Assembly (NCBI RefSeq): GCF_026913205.2
Contig: NZ_CP168151.1
Location: forward strand, 1,860,001 to 1,924,000
Length of the DNA: 64,000 nucleotides
Origin: Lentilactobacillus sp. SPB1-3
Lineage (GTDB): Bacteria; Bacillota; Bacilli; Lactobacillales; Lactobacillaceae
Direction of reading: 5' to 3'
The notes under the pieces were generated by a model. The model saw only the letters and a list, made by a program, of their open reading frames with translations, did no database searches and was not told the origin of the DNA. Positions 36,266-43,070 of the stretch are shown piece after piece. How positions within the stretch are numbered: the first letter of the stretch is position 1; every line of letters begins with the position of its first letter. A program made the translations under genes and the position numbers.

Positions 36266-36290
36266 ACGTTCATATTATGAACGTTTACAT
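36266..36290. promoter_or_regulatory. Palindrome and cre-like site upstream of xpkA
   Basis: ACGTTCATA-T-TATGAACGT (36266-36284) is a perfect 19-base palindrome. TGTAAACGTTCATA (minus strand, 36277-36290) overlaps it and fits the cre consensus except near the end. Candidate operators for CcpA and a local regulator. Confidence 0.6.
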
Positions 36291-36324
36291 TTTATTAGTC
36301 CAGTTATTGACCGGCTCAAAGTAG

Positions 36325-36353
36325 AAAAAAATCAGGTCAAAAGTGACCTGATT
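36325..36353 (-). terminator. Terminator after the gntR gene
   Basis: AATCAGGTCA-AAAG-TGACCTGATT abutting the gene stop, with TTTTTTCTAC after it on the minus strand. Confidence 0.85.
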
Positions 36354-37085
36354 CTACATCTCGCCGTCAAGGTTGACGAACGTATTATAATTTAAATATT
36401 TATAGTGAAGTCGCATATTAGATACTTCAACTGGAGTGCCATCATCTAGGAAGAAGATACCTTCCATCATCCCCACTGGCTCAAAATCTTTTAGACCAAG
36501 TAGTTCATGATCTTCGTCATTAGATGGTTCCGCCTTGATAGACATAAACGACTTGGTAACTGACTTACCCGCTGTATCTTCGAAATAATTGAAAATCGAT
36601 TCTGCAACGACCGCTTTTGTTAGTTCCGGCGCAACTTTAATTGGGATATATCCCTGTTCAATCATAAATGGATGATCATCAAATGTTCTCAGCCGCTTGA
36701 TTTGATAGACAAAGTCACCTGGATTTAGAAACAACTCCGTCTGTAATTCTTCATTGGCTGGTATGACTTGAAAATCTAATAATTTAATTTGGGGAACTTG
36801 GCCATCACTCTTAAAACTATCAGTGATTCCCAAGTTAGAACCTTCATATTGAAAAATTGATTCATTTTTTTGATACAGAGGATTAATAAAAGTTCCGGAT
36901 CCTCGTTTTTTGAAAATGATTCCCTGATTAGCAAGCACATTAAGAGCTCGTTTAACTGAACTTCGGCTCACTCCATATGATTCACTGAGGCTTCGTTCAT
37001 CAGGTAACCGTTTGTTGTCAAATTCATTATTTTCAATTCGACGTTTCAAATCGGTCATAATATTACGATAAACTAAATCCACCAT
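36354..37085 (-). CDS. GntR family regulator (HutC/UTRA type)
   Basis: GntR-type repressor, 243 residues. N-terminal winged helix (about 1-70) with LPDERSLSESYGVSRSSVKRAL; C-terminal UTRA ligand domain (about 85-235) with VYQIKRLRTFDDHPFMIEQG and DDGTPVEVSNMRLH. HutC/NagR-like proteins respond to sugar phosphates or similar metabolites. Its promoter region has the symmetric TGGTA-AAGTA-TACCA (37124-37138), resembling sites bound by this subfamily. It lies upstream of xpkA and may control it or zwf, whose leader has a similar site. Ligand unknown. Confidence 0.82.
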   Translation of the reverse strand: MVDLVYRNIMTDLKRRIENNEFDNKRLPDERSLSESYGVSRSSVKRALNVLANQGIIFKKRGSGTFINPLYQKNESIFQYEGSNLGITDSFKSDGQVPQIKLLDFQVIPANEELQTELFLNPGDFVYQIKRLRTFDDHPFMIEQGYIPIKVAPELTKAVVAESIFNYFEDTAGKSVTKSFMSIKAEPSNDEDHELLGLKDFEPVGMMEGIFFLDDGTPVEVSNMRLHYKYLNYNTFVNLDGEM

Positions 37086-37104
37086 TTTTTCTCCTTATTA
37101 ACGT

Positions 37105-37138
37105 GTTCAATTGAACCTACCAATGGTAAAGTATACCA
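37105..37138. promoter_or_regulatory. Operator candidates upstream of the gntR gene
   Basis: GTTCAATTGAAC (37105-37116) and TGGTAAAGTATACCA (37124-37138) are palindromes within 35 bases of the start codon. The second fits the TGGTAnnnTACCA-like sites of HutC-type GntR proteins. Confidence 0.5.
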
Positions 37139-37206
37139 GATATTACAACGAGACTATAAGTAAAATAGCTAGTCGATGTGATAAAATTATCTCGAGGTGT
37201 TTATAA

Positions 37207-37707
37207 ATGTCAAAAAAGAAACAAAAGAAAGTTCATAAAACATTAGTTGAACAAATTCTCGACAAAAACAAAGTTCCATTTGAGCAAATGGAATTCCCAA
37301 CGCATCAAGATGGGGACGTCGCCCAACTCAGTGTTGATCATATCGGTCAAGACGAGCACACGATTTACAAGACTCTGGTTCTAACTGGTAACAATACCGG
37401 TCCAGTGGTTGGCGTCATTCCAATAGACGAACATTTAAGTTACAAAAAACTAGCCAAGGTTTCTGGAAACAAAAAGGTAGGCATGGTGCCACTCAAAGAC
37501 CTTCTCAAAACCACAGGATATGAGCACGGTGCTAACACACCGATCGGAATTTGGGAAAAGTTCCATTACCCAATATACATTGATTCAGTAGCCAAAGAGA
37601 TGGGCGAAATTATTGTTTCCTCAGGACAAATTGGTAGATCAGTTAAAGTAAACGCGGAAGATCTTGCCAAGCTAGTTGACGCTGACTTTGCTGATATAAA
37701 GGAATAG
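37207..37707 (+). CDS. YbaK/EbsC family aminoacyl-tRNA deacylase
   Basis: Editing-type deacylase that hydrolyses mischarged tRNA (Cys-tRNAPro in YbaK proteins), cytoplasmic; 166 residues, family length. The Lys and ordered loops are visible: HTIYKTLVLTGNNTGPVVGVIP (shortened here, about 60-80), VGMVPLKDLLKTTGYEHGAN (about 98-117) and the C-terminal GEIIVSSGQIGRSVKV. Start after CGAGGTGTTTATAA. The membrane-protein gene 37711 starts four bases later, so they are translationally coupled. Confidence 0.85.
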   Translation: MSKKKQKKVHKTLVEQILDKNKVPFEQMEFPTHQDGDVAQLSVDHIGQDEHTIYKTLVLTGNNTGPVVGVIPIDEHLSYKKLAKVSGNKKVGMVPLKDLLKTTGYEHGANTPIGIWEKFHYPIYIDSVAKEMGEIIVSSGQIGRSVKVNAEDLAKLVDADFADIKE

Positions 37708-37710
37708 TCA

Positions 37711-38442
37711 ATGCTTATTCAAGTAATCAAAAATGTTTTGTTGATTCTCGGGCTCCTTTTGGGAGTACCTTTTTTATTTACAATTATTTTGTCAAAACTA
37801 AATCGAGAGACTAAAAGTATTGTTAGTTACCGATTTGGCAGTAAAAGCCAGGTAATCATCGGTAGCCTGGGAATTATTATTCATGAGGCTTCCCATCTAC
37901 TGGTTGCCTTACTTTTTGGGCATCATATCGTCTCTATGAAATTAATTAAATTTCCATCATCCGATGATTCATCCCTAGGATACGTCAATCATAGTTGGAA
38001 TCAACGCAATATTTACCAACGAATGGGCAATTTATTTATTGGCATCGCGCCCACTTTCGGTTGCTCACTAACCATGTTGTTGGCTTATCGAATATTATTT
38101 CTAATCAGCTTTAATTCGGCCTTACTAGCTATCAGAGCTGAAAACATTCAGTTATTTTCGTTTCCTGATTTTAGCATCGTTAACTATTTAATTTTCTTAA
38201 TCCTGGCAGTTACCATTTGCGTTGGTGGGTTTGATCTTAGCTCAGCCGATCTTGATAATTCCAAAAGAGGATTATTGCCAACTGTCATCGCTCTTTCATT
38301 AATTACAATAGTAATCAGTCTGACCCCGTTATTTTCAAATGTTGTCGCGGCCATTAGCCACTTCACGATTGGACTGACCGTCATACTTGTTTTCAGCTTA
38401 GTCATCTCTATTATCATTAACGGAATAGCCAAATTACTTTAA
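37711..38442 (+). CDS. Membrane protein with HExxH motif (M50-like)
   Basis: Integral membrane protein, 243 residues, about six hydrophobic segments. The motif HEASH (about residues 57-61), on the border of a membrane segment (IIGSLGIIIHEASHLLVAL), is the zinc motif of M50 site-2-type proteases. A likely partner region is the GGFDLSSADLDN segment (about 170-181), where an Asp could be the third ligand. The usual NPDG/LDG motif of S2P proteases is not obvious, so activity is uncertain. Start four bases after the EbsC-like gene with AAAGGAATAGTCA. It abuts the convergent HD gene. Confidence 0.65.
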   Translation: MLIQVIKNVLLILGLLLGVPFLFTIILSKLNRETKSIVSYRFGSKSQVIIGSLGIIIHEASHLLVALLFGHHIVSMKLIKFPSSDDSSLGYVNHSWNQRNIYQRMGNLFIGIAPTFGCSLTMLLAYRILFLISFNSALLAIRAENIQLFSFPDFSIVNYLIFLILAVTICVGGFDLSSADLDNSKRGLLPTVIALSLITIVISLTPLFSNVVAAISHFTIGLTVILVFSLVISIIINGIAKLL

Positions 38443-39084
38443 TTATTTTTTACCATTCCATTCATCGTAAAACTCGTCCAAAAAGTCTAGCATCACTTGT
38501 TGGCGTTGTTCTGCAAGTTGTTTTGCGGTTTCTGTATTCATTTGATCCTTTAACTTGAGTAATTTTTCGTAAAAATGGTTAATAATCGTGTTCCGTTTTC
38601 GATATTCCGATTTATCCATTTCTTTTCTAGGCATAATTCTAGGATCATACATGATTTCACCAAAATGACCGCCAAAATAAAATGTCCGAGCAATTCCAAT
38701 CGCACCAATGGCGTCTAATCGATCGGCATCCTGTACGATTTGTCCTTCAATAGACAAGATGTGCTTTGACTTAAGATTGGCACTGTAAGACATATTTTCA
38801 ATAATATCAAACATTGCTTTAGTAAAGGCATCATCATATCCTAACTCAGTTAATTTGGACTTAATGACTTGTTTTTTGGCCTCGGGATTATTAGTTACCT
38901 TATCGTCGATAACGTCGTGCAAATATGCTGAAATCAAAACCAGCTCTTCGTTTGCTTCTTCACCAGCTAAGATTCGTTTGGCGATATTCACGACTCGCTT
39001 GATGTGTTGATAGTCGTGTCCTGACATTTCGTTACCTAACTCAGATCGAACAAACTCGTTAATTGCTTTTAAATTTCTATCCAT
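38443..39084 (-). CDS. HD domain phosphohydrolase
   Basis: Metal-dependent HD-superfamily phosphohydrolase, 213 residues, cytoplasmic. Ligands: HDYQHIKRV (about 21-29) and YLHDVIDDKV (about 52-61), followed by QDADRLDAIGAIGIARTF (about 111-128). This resembles YedJ/YpgQ-type (d)NTP pyrophosphohydrolases. The start at 39084 has GGGGATAATT upstream; earlier Met codons lack a site. The gene's leader overlaps the divergent deformylase promoter. Confidence 0.82.
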   Translation of the reverse strand: MDRNLKAINEFVRSELGNEMSGHDYQHIKRVVNIAKRILAGEEANEELVLISAYLHDVIDDKVTNNPEAKKQVIKSKLTELGYDDAFTKAMFDIIENMSYSANLKSKHILSIEGQIVQDADRLDAIGAIGIARTFYFGGHFGEIMYDPRIMPRKEMDKSEYRKRNTIINHFYEKLLKLKDQMNTETAKQLAEQRQQVMLDFLDEFYDEWNGKK

Positions 39085-39145
39085 AATTATCCCCATTTCA
39101 TTGCTAATAACTTTAATTATATCTATAAAGAGGTCTGATAAAAAC

Positions 39146-39556
39146 ATGAAACAAGAAATTATTCACGATCAAGCATTTTTAGCTAAACCATCAGTGCCTG
39201 CTAGCGCTGATGACACTGATCAAGTAAATGATTTAGTCGATACTTTAAAGGCTAATACTGACAAAGCAGTTGGACTGGCAGCCAATATGATTGGCGTGAA
39301 CAAACGAATTATCGCCGTTCAAATTGGCATTATGAGCATCCCACTGATCAATCCAGAAATAATCAATAAAGGTGAGGAATATTCAACTATGGAAGGTTGT
39401 CTATCTCTTCCTGGAGAACGAAAAACAACCAGGTATAATCACATTACGGTTCGCTACCAAGATAGTAATTTTAAAATGCACACCCAAGAATTTACTGAAT
39501 TTGTCGCTCAAATCATTCAACATGAGGTTGATCACTGTAACGGAATTCTAATTTAA
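39146..39556 (+). CDS. Peptide deformylase paralogue lacking the motif-1 Gln
   Basis: Deformylase-fold metalloprotein, 136 residues. Motif 2 EGCLSLPG (metal Cys, about 87-94) and motif 3 QHEVDHCNG (metal His pair and catalytic Glu, about 123-131) are intact. Motif 1, normally GxGLAAxQIG, here reads VGLAANMIG: the catalytic Gln is replaced by Met. Short deformylase-like proteins with this change occur in lactic acid bacteria as second copies. It may be a weakened deformylase or have another role. Start at 39146 with AGAGGTC 12 bases upstream. Confidence 0.75.
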   Translation: MKQEIIHDQAFLAKPSVPASADDTDQVNDLVDTLKANTDKAVGLAANMIGVNKRIIAVQIGIMSIPLINPEIINKGEEYSTMEGCLSLPGERKTTRYNHITVRYQDSNFKMHTQEFTEFVAQIIQHEVDHCNGILI

Positions 39557-39570
39557 TCATTATGACCGCA

Positions 39571-39602
39571 AAAAAGCAGATGCTAATTAGCATCTGCTTT
39601 TT
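39571..39602. terminator. Bidirectional terminator
   Basis: AAAAAGCAGATGCTA pairs with TAGCATCTGCTTTTT; it separates the converging deformylase-like and adhE genes. Confidence 0.9.
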
Positions 39603-39617
39603 CGTTATTCTTTATTA

Positions 39618-42221
39618 TTACTTTTCAACGCCTTTTCCATCGTATTCATCGATCATGATTTGTTTCAAATCAGCCATCAATGGTTCCTTTGGATTAGCAG
39701 TTGTACATTGGTCTTCGTAAGCAAGAACTGATAGACGGTCAACAGCTTGATCGAATTGTTTCTTATCTACACCCCAAGCCTTAAGACTAAGTGTTACGCC
39801 AACGCTGTGAGCCAAGTTAATCATCTTGTTAACTAATGCTTCAGCAAGTTCGTTGTCATCTTTACCAGTTAAGCCGATGTAACGGGCGATGTCAGCATAG
39901 TCCTTGTTAGCACGGAAGTATTCGTACTTAGGCCAAACGGCAATCTTTTCTGGGAGTTTAGCATTGTATCTGATTACGTGAGGCATAGTGATAGCAATTG
40001 CGATTCCGTGAGTTAATCCAAATTCTCCACCAAGTTTGTGGGCGATTGAATGGTTAATTCCTAAGAATGCATTACCAAATGCCATTCCGGCAAGTGTTGC
40101 AGCGTTATGCATTTCAGCACGAGCATCAGCATCACCGTTGTATGATTTCTCCAAGTTTTCAAATACTAATTTGATTGCTTGAAGTGACAATGGACGAGTG
40201 TAATCTGAAGCCATTGTTGAAACGAATGATTCAATTCCATGACTTAATGTATCAAGCCCTGATGCAGCAACTGTGCCCTTTGGTACAGTTTCTACGAATT
40301 GAGGGTCAACGATAGCAACGTCTGGAGTCAATGCATAATCAGCTAATGGGTACTTAACATGAGTCTTTGAGTCAGTAATAACAGCGAATGGTGTTACTTC
40401 TGAACCAGTACCTGAAGTAGTTGGAATAGCGATCATTTGAGCCTTATGAGGCTTGTTGAAACGGTATGCACGCTTTCTGATATCGATGAACTTTTGTTTA
40501 GCACCGAAGAAGCTAGTACTTGGGTCTTCATAGAATAACCACATGTTCTTAGCAGCATCTAGTGGAGAACCACCACCTAAAGCAATGATAGTATCTGGTT
40601 CAAAGGCGCGCATTTGTGCAACACCCTTGTTAACAGTGTCAGTTGAAGGATCTGGTTCAACATCTGAGAATAATGAATATTGAATTTCATTAGGACGACG
40701 TTTTAATTCATCCAATACCTTGTCAACGTAACCATGTTCCACCATACCTGGGGTTGTAACGATAAATACTTTGTTGATACCTGGCATGTCGTCTAGATAA
40801 CGAATTGAAGTCTTTTCGAAGTAAACTCTTGGTAATTTAACCCATTGCATATTATTTCGTCTCTTTGCGATAGTTTTGATGTTCAATAAATCTGTATCAG
40901 TAACGTTATGAGAAATTGAGTTTCCACCCCATGAACCAGTACCTAATGTAAGAGATGGTGTCATTTCATTATAAAGGTTACCAATTCCACCAAATCCACC
41001 TGGTGTGTTAACTAGCACACGAGTAGCTTTCATTTTCTTACCAAATTCAAGTGCAAGATCATCGTCAGTTGTTTGAATAGCTGCAGTATGACCTAATCCA
41101 CCATAGTGAAGAAGTTCGTCAGCAAGTTTAAATGCTTCTTCATGACCAGAAGCCTTAAATACACTGATAACTGGTGATAATTTTTCACCTGAAAGTGGTT
41201 CTTGAATACCGATCTTGTTGATTTCAACAGCAAGTACCTTTGTGTTATCAGGAACTTTGATGCCAGCCATCTTAGCAATCTTCTTAGCAGGTTGACCAGC
41301 GATTGGTCCAAGAACATTTCCTTTTTCTTGGTTAAACATTGTTTCAGAAAGCTTCTTATGATCGGCTTTCTTTACAAAGAACACGCCGTTCTTTTCTAAT
41401 TCTTGTTTAACAACATCGTAAATGTCATTATCGATGATAGCACTGTTTTCAGTAGCACAAATCATACCGTTATCAAATGTCTTAGAAAGAACTAAATCAT
41501 TAACTGCACGTAAGATGTTAGCAGTTTTTTCGATATATACAGGACCATTACCAGGACCAACACCTAAAGCTGGTTTACCAGTTGAGTAAGCTGCCTTAAC
41601 CATGCCAGGACCACCAGTTGCCAATGTTGATGCAACACCTGGGTGATTGATCAACTTGTTAGTGGCTTCAATACTTGGTTCAGTAATCCATTGGATAGCA
41701 CCTTCAGGAGCTCCAGCGGCAATTGCTGCATCACGAACTACTTTAGCTGTAGCAATTGATGACTTCAATGCTTGTGGATGGAAACTAAAAATGATTGGGT
41801 TTCTAGTCTTCATTGAAATGATTGATTTGAATAGAGTAGTTGAAGTTGGGTTAGTAACAGGTGTAATTCCTGCCAAAACACCAAGAGGTTCAGCGACGGT
41901 GATTAATTGACGTTCAGTATCGTCTTTAATAACACCGACAGTTTTGTCATTACGAATGCTGTGCCAAATTTCTTCAGTAGCGTACATGTTCTTGATTGCC
42001 TTATCTTCAGCAACCCCACGGCCAGTTTCTTCAGCGGCCATAATTGCAAGATCCATGTGCTTGTCTTGACCAGCCATTACCATTGCGTGAGTAATGTGAT
42101 CAACTTTTTCTTGGTCGAATGAATCCATTATTTCAAGAGCTTTTTGGGCTTTTTCAACTAAACCATTGATCATCGTGTCAACATCAGTGGCTTGTTTCTT
42201 TTCTACTTTGTTATCTATCAT
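39618..42221 (-). CDS. adhE: Bifunctional acetaldehyde-CoA/alcohol dehydrogenase
   Basis: Reduces acetyl-CoA to acetaldehyde and ethanol, regenerating two NAD+; needed to balance redox in heterofermentation. 867 residues. N-terminal aldehyde dehydrogenase half (about 1-430) with the catalytic Cys in DNGMICATENSAI; C-terminal iron-dependent alcohol dehydrogenase half (about 455-860) with GGGSPLDAAKNMW and metal His in HSIAHKLGGEFGLTHG. Spirosome-forming proteins of this type are cytoplasmic. The promoter lies near 42270-42305, with a Rex box downstream of it, a cre site and a second Rex box further up, so control is by NADH level and carbon source. Confidence 0.95.
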   Translation of the reverse strand: MIDNKVEKKQATDVDTMINGLVEKAQKALEIMDSFDQEKVDHITHAMVMAGQDKHMDLAIMAAEETGRGVAEDKAIKNMYATEEIWHSIRNDKTVGVIKDDTERQLITVAEPLGVLAGITPVTNPTSTTLFKSIISMKTRNPIIFSFHPQALKSSIATAKVVRDAAIAAGAPEGAIQWITEPSIEATNKLINHPGVASTLATGGPGMVKAAYSTGKPALGVGPGNGPVYIEKTANILRAVNDLVLSKTFDNGMICATENSAIIDNDIYDVVKQELEKNGVFFVKKADHKKLSETMFNQEKGNVLGPIAGQPAKKIAKMAGIKVPDNTKVLAVEINKIGIQEPLSGEKLSPVISVFKASGHEEAFKLADELLHYGGLGHTAAIQTTDDDLALEFGKKMKATRVLVNTPGGFGGIGNLYNEMTPSLTLGTGSWGGNSISHNVTDTDLLNIKTIAKRRNNMQWVKLPRVYFEKTSIRYLDDMPGINKVFIVTTPGMVEHGYVDKVLDELKRRPNEIQYSLFSDVEPDPSTDTVNKGVAQMRAFEPDTIIALGGGSPLDAAKNMWLFYEDPSTSFFGAKQKFIDIRKRAYRFNKPHKAQMIAIPTTSGTGSEVTPFAVITDSKTHVKYPLADYALTPDVAIVDPQFVETVPKGTVAASGLDTLSHGIESFVSTMASDYTRPLSLQAIKLVFENLEKSYNGDADARAEMHNAATLAGMAFGNAFLGINHSIAHKLGGEFGLTHGIAIAITMPHVIRYNAKLPEKIAVWPKYEYFRANKDYADIARYIGLTGKDDNELAEALVNKMINLAHSVGVTLSLKAWGVDKKQFDQAVDRLSVLAYEDQCTTANPKEPLMADLKQIMIDEYDGKGVEK

Positions 42222-42253
42222 GAGTTGCCTCCAAAAAGAATTGTTTTTGTTGT

Positions 42254-42305
42254 TTGTTATTTACTTCACAAGAACATAATAACACGTATCATTTTTTTGT
42301 AAATA
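42254..42305 (-). promoter_or_regulatory. adhE promoter with Rex operator
   Basis: On the minus strand TTTACA, 16 bases and TATTAT form the promoter. The adjacent TTGTGAAGTAAATAACAA (42254-42271) matches the Rex consensus TTGTGAA-N4-TTCACAA in 12 of 14 fixed bases, right behind the -10, a repressor position. Confidence 0.65.
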
Positions 42306-42340
42306 GTTTTTGCTCAAAAAATCACAAAAAGTTCAAAATA

Positions 42341-42383
42341 AAAACACGGTGCCTTATATATCAGGGGTTTACCGTGTTTTTTT
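42341..42383 (-). terminator. Terminator between DUF1836 gene and adhE
   Basis: AAAACACGGT pairs with ACCGTGTTTT around a 20-base loop and is followed on the minus strand by TTTTATTTTG. Confidence 0.75.
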
Positions 42384-42407
42384 ATATAAATACTTTGTTC
42401 ACTTTTT

Positions 42408-42421
42408 TGAAAACGTTTTCA
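42408..42421. promoter_or_regulatory. Perfectly symmetric cre site
   Basis: TGAAAACGTTTTCA, an ideal palindromic cre, lies about 190 bases upstream of adhE and beyond the terminator of the preceding gene. Confidence 0.75.
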
Positions 42422-42429
42422 TTAGCTAT

Positions 42430-42447
42430 ATGTGAACGATTTCACGA
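42430..42447. promoter_or_regulatory. Second Rex-like box
   Basis: ATGTGAACGATTTCACGA matches TGTGAA-N4-TTCAC of the Rex operator; it is next to the cre and abuts the stop of the DUF1836 gene. Confidence 0.6.
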
Positions 42448-42972
42448 CTATTCGACTTTTGGTAATGGCTTTTGAATGATCTCCAATAACTTCTCTGACT
42501 GTACCCTATCTATCACAACATTCACAGCAACCTGCATCAATTTTTCGTTTAAGTCATCTTCTTTAAGCGCATGATTTGAGATATTATCAATATTCTTAAA
42601 AGAGAAAGAAAGACGTTTGATAAAGTTATCATATGCCTGTTGAGGATACATGTTCGCAGTCACTTGATCTATCGCATGACGAATCGTATCTAAAGAAAAT
42701 GCTGGTTTAAGCAAACTTATCATAATGATGTCCGCAATATGCATTGTTTGATATTTCTTTTTAACCGGGGCAATGATTGCCTTGTTTTTTACGTAATTAT
42801 TAATCATGGCGGGGGTCACTGATGACATTCCAATTTGGCCCAATATCCCATTAACGAACACAGTCACTTGATCCATATATAAATCGAACTTTGGCAACTC
42901 AGACCACAATGGCAATTCAACCTTTTTTAAATTTTGTTCCCATTTCTGATATTGTTCTTCATTATTTGTCAT
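42448..42972 (-). CDS. DUF1836 domain protein
   Basis: 174-residue cytoplasmic protein resembling DUF1836 proteins of Firmicutes, which carry a MerR-like helix-turn-helix. Here the segment SSVTPAMINNYVKNKAIIAP (about 60-79) is the HTH-like part and SLLKPAFSLDTIRHAI follows. Function unknown, perhaps DNA binding. The ATG at 42972 follows GAGGGGTGCAAT; the longer reading begins without a site. It lies directly upstream of adhE but is separated by a terminator. Confidence 0.75.
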   Translation of the reverse strand: MTNNEEQYQKWEQNLKKVELPLWSELPKFDLYMDQVTVFVNGILGQIGMSSVTPAMINNYVKNKAIIAPVKKKYQTMHIADIIMISLLKPAFSLDTIRHAIDQVTANMYPQQAYDNFIKRLSFSFKNIDNISNHALKEDDLNEKLMQVAVNVVIDRVQSEKLLEIIQKPLPKVE

Positions 42973-43039
42973 ATTGCACCCCTCTAATTTATATAACCTT
43001 TTCAACTAGTTTAACACACTAGATAATAAAGCGCACAAG

Positions 43040-43066
43040 AAAAGGTCACGCATCGGTGACCTTTTT
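43040..43066 (-). terminator. Terminator after the P-type ATPase gene
   Basis: AAAAGGTCAC-GCATCG-GTGACCTTTTT, followed on the minus strand by TTTTCTTG. Confidence 0.8.
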
Positions 43067-43070
43067 CATA

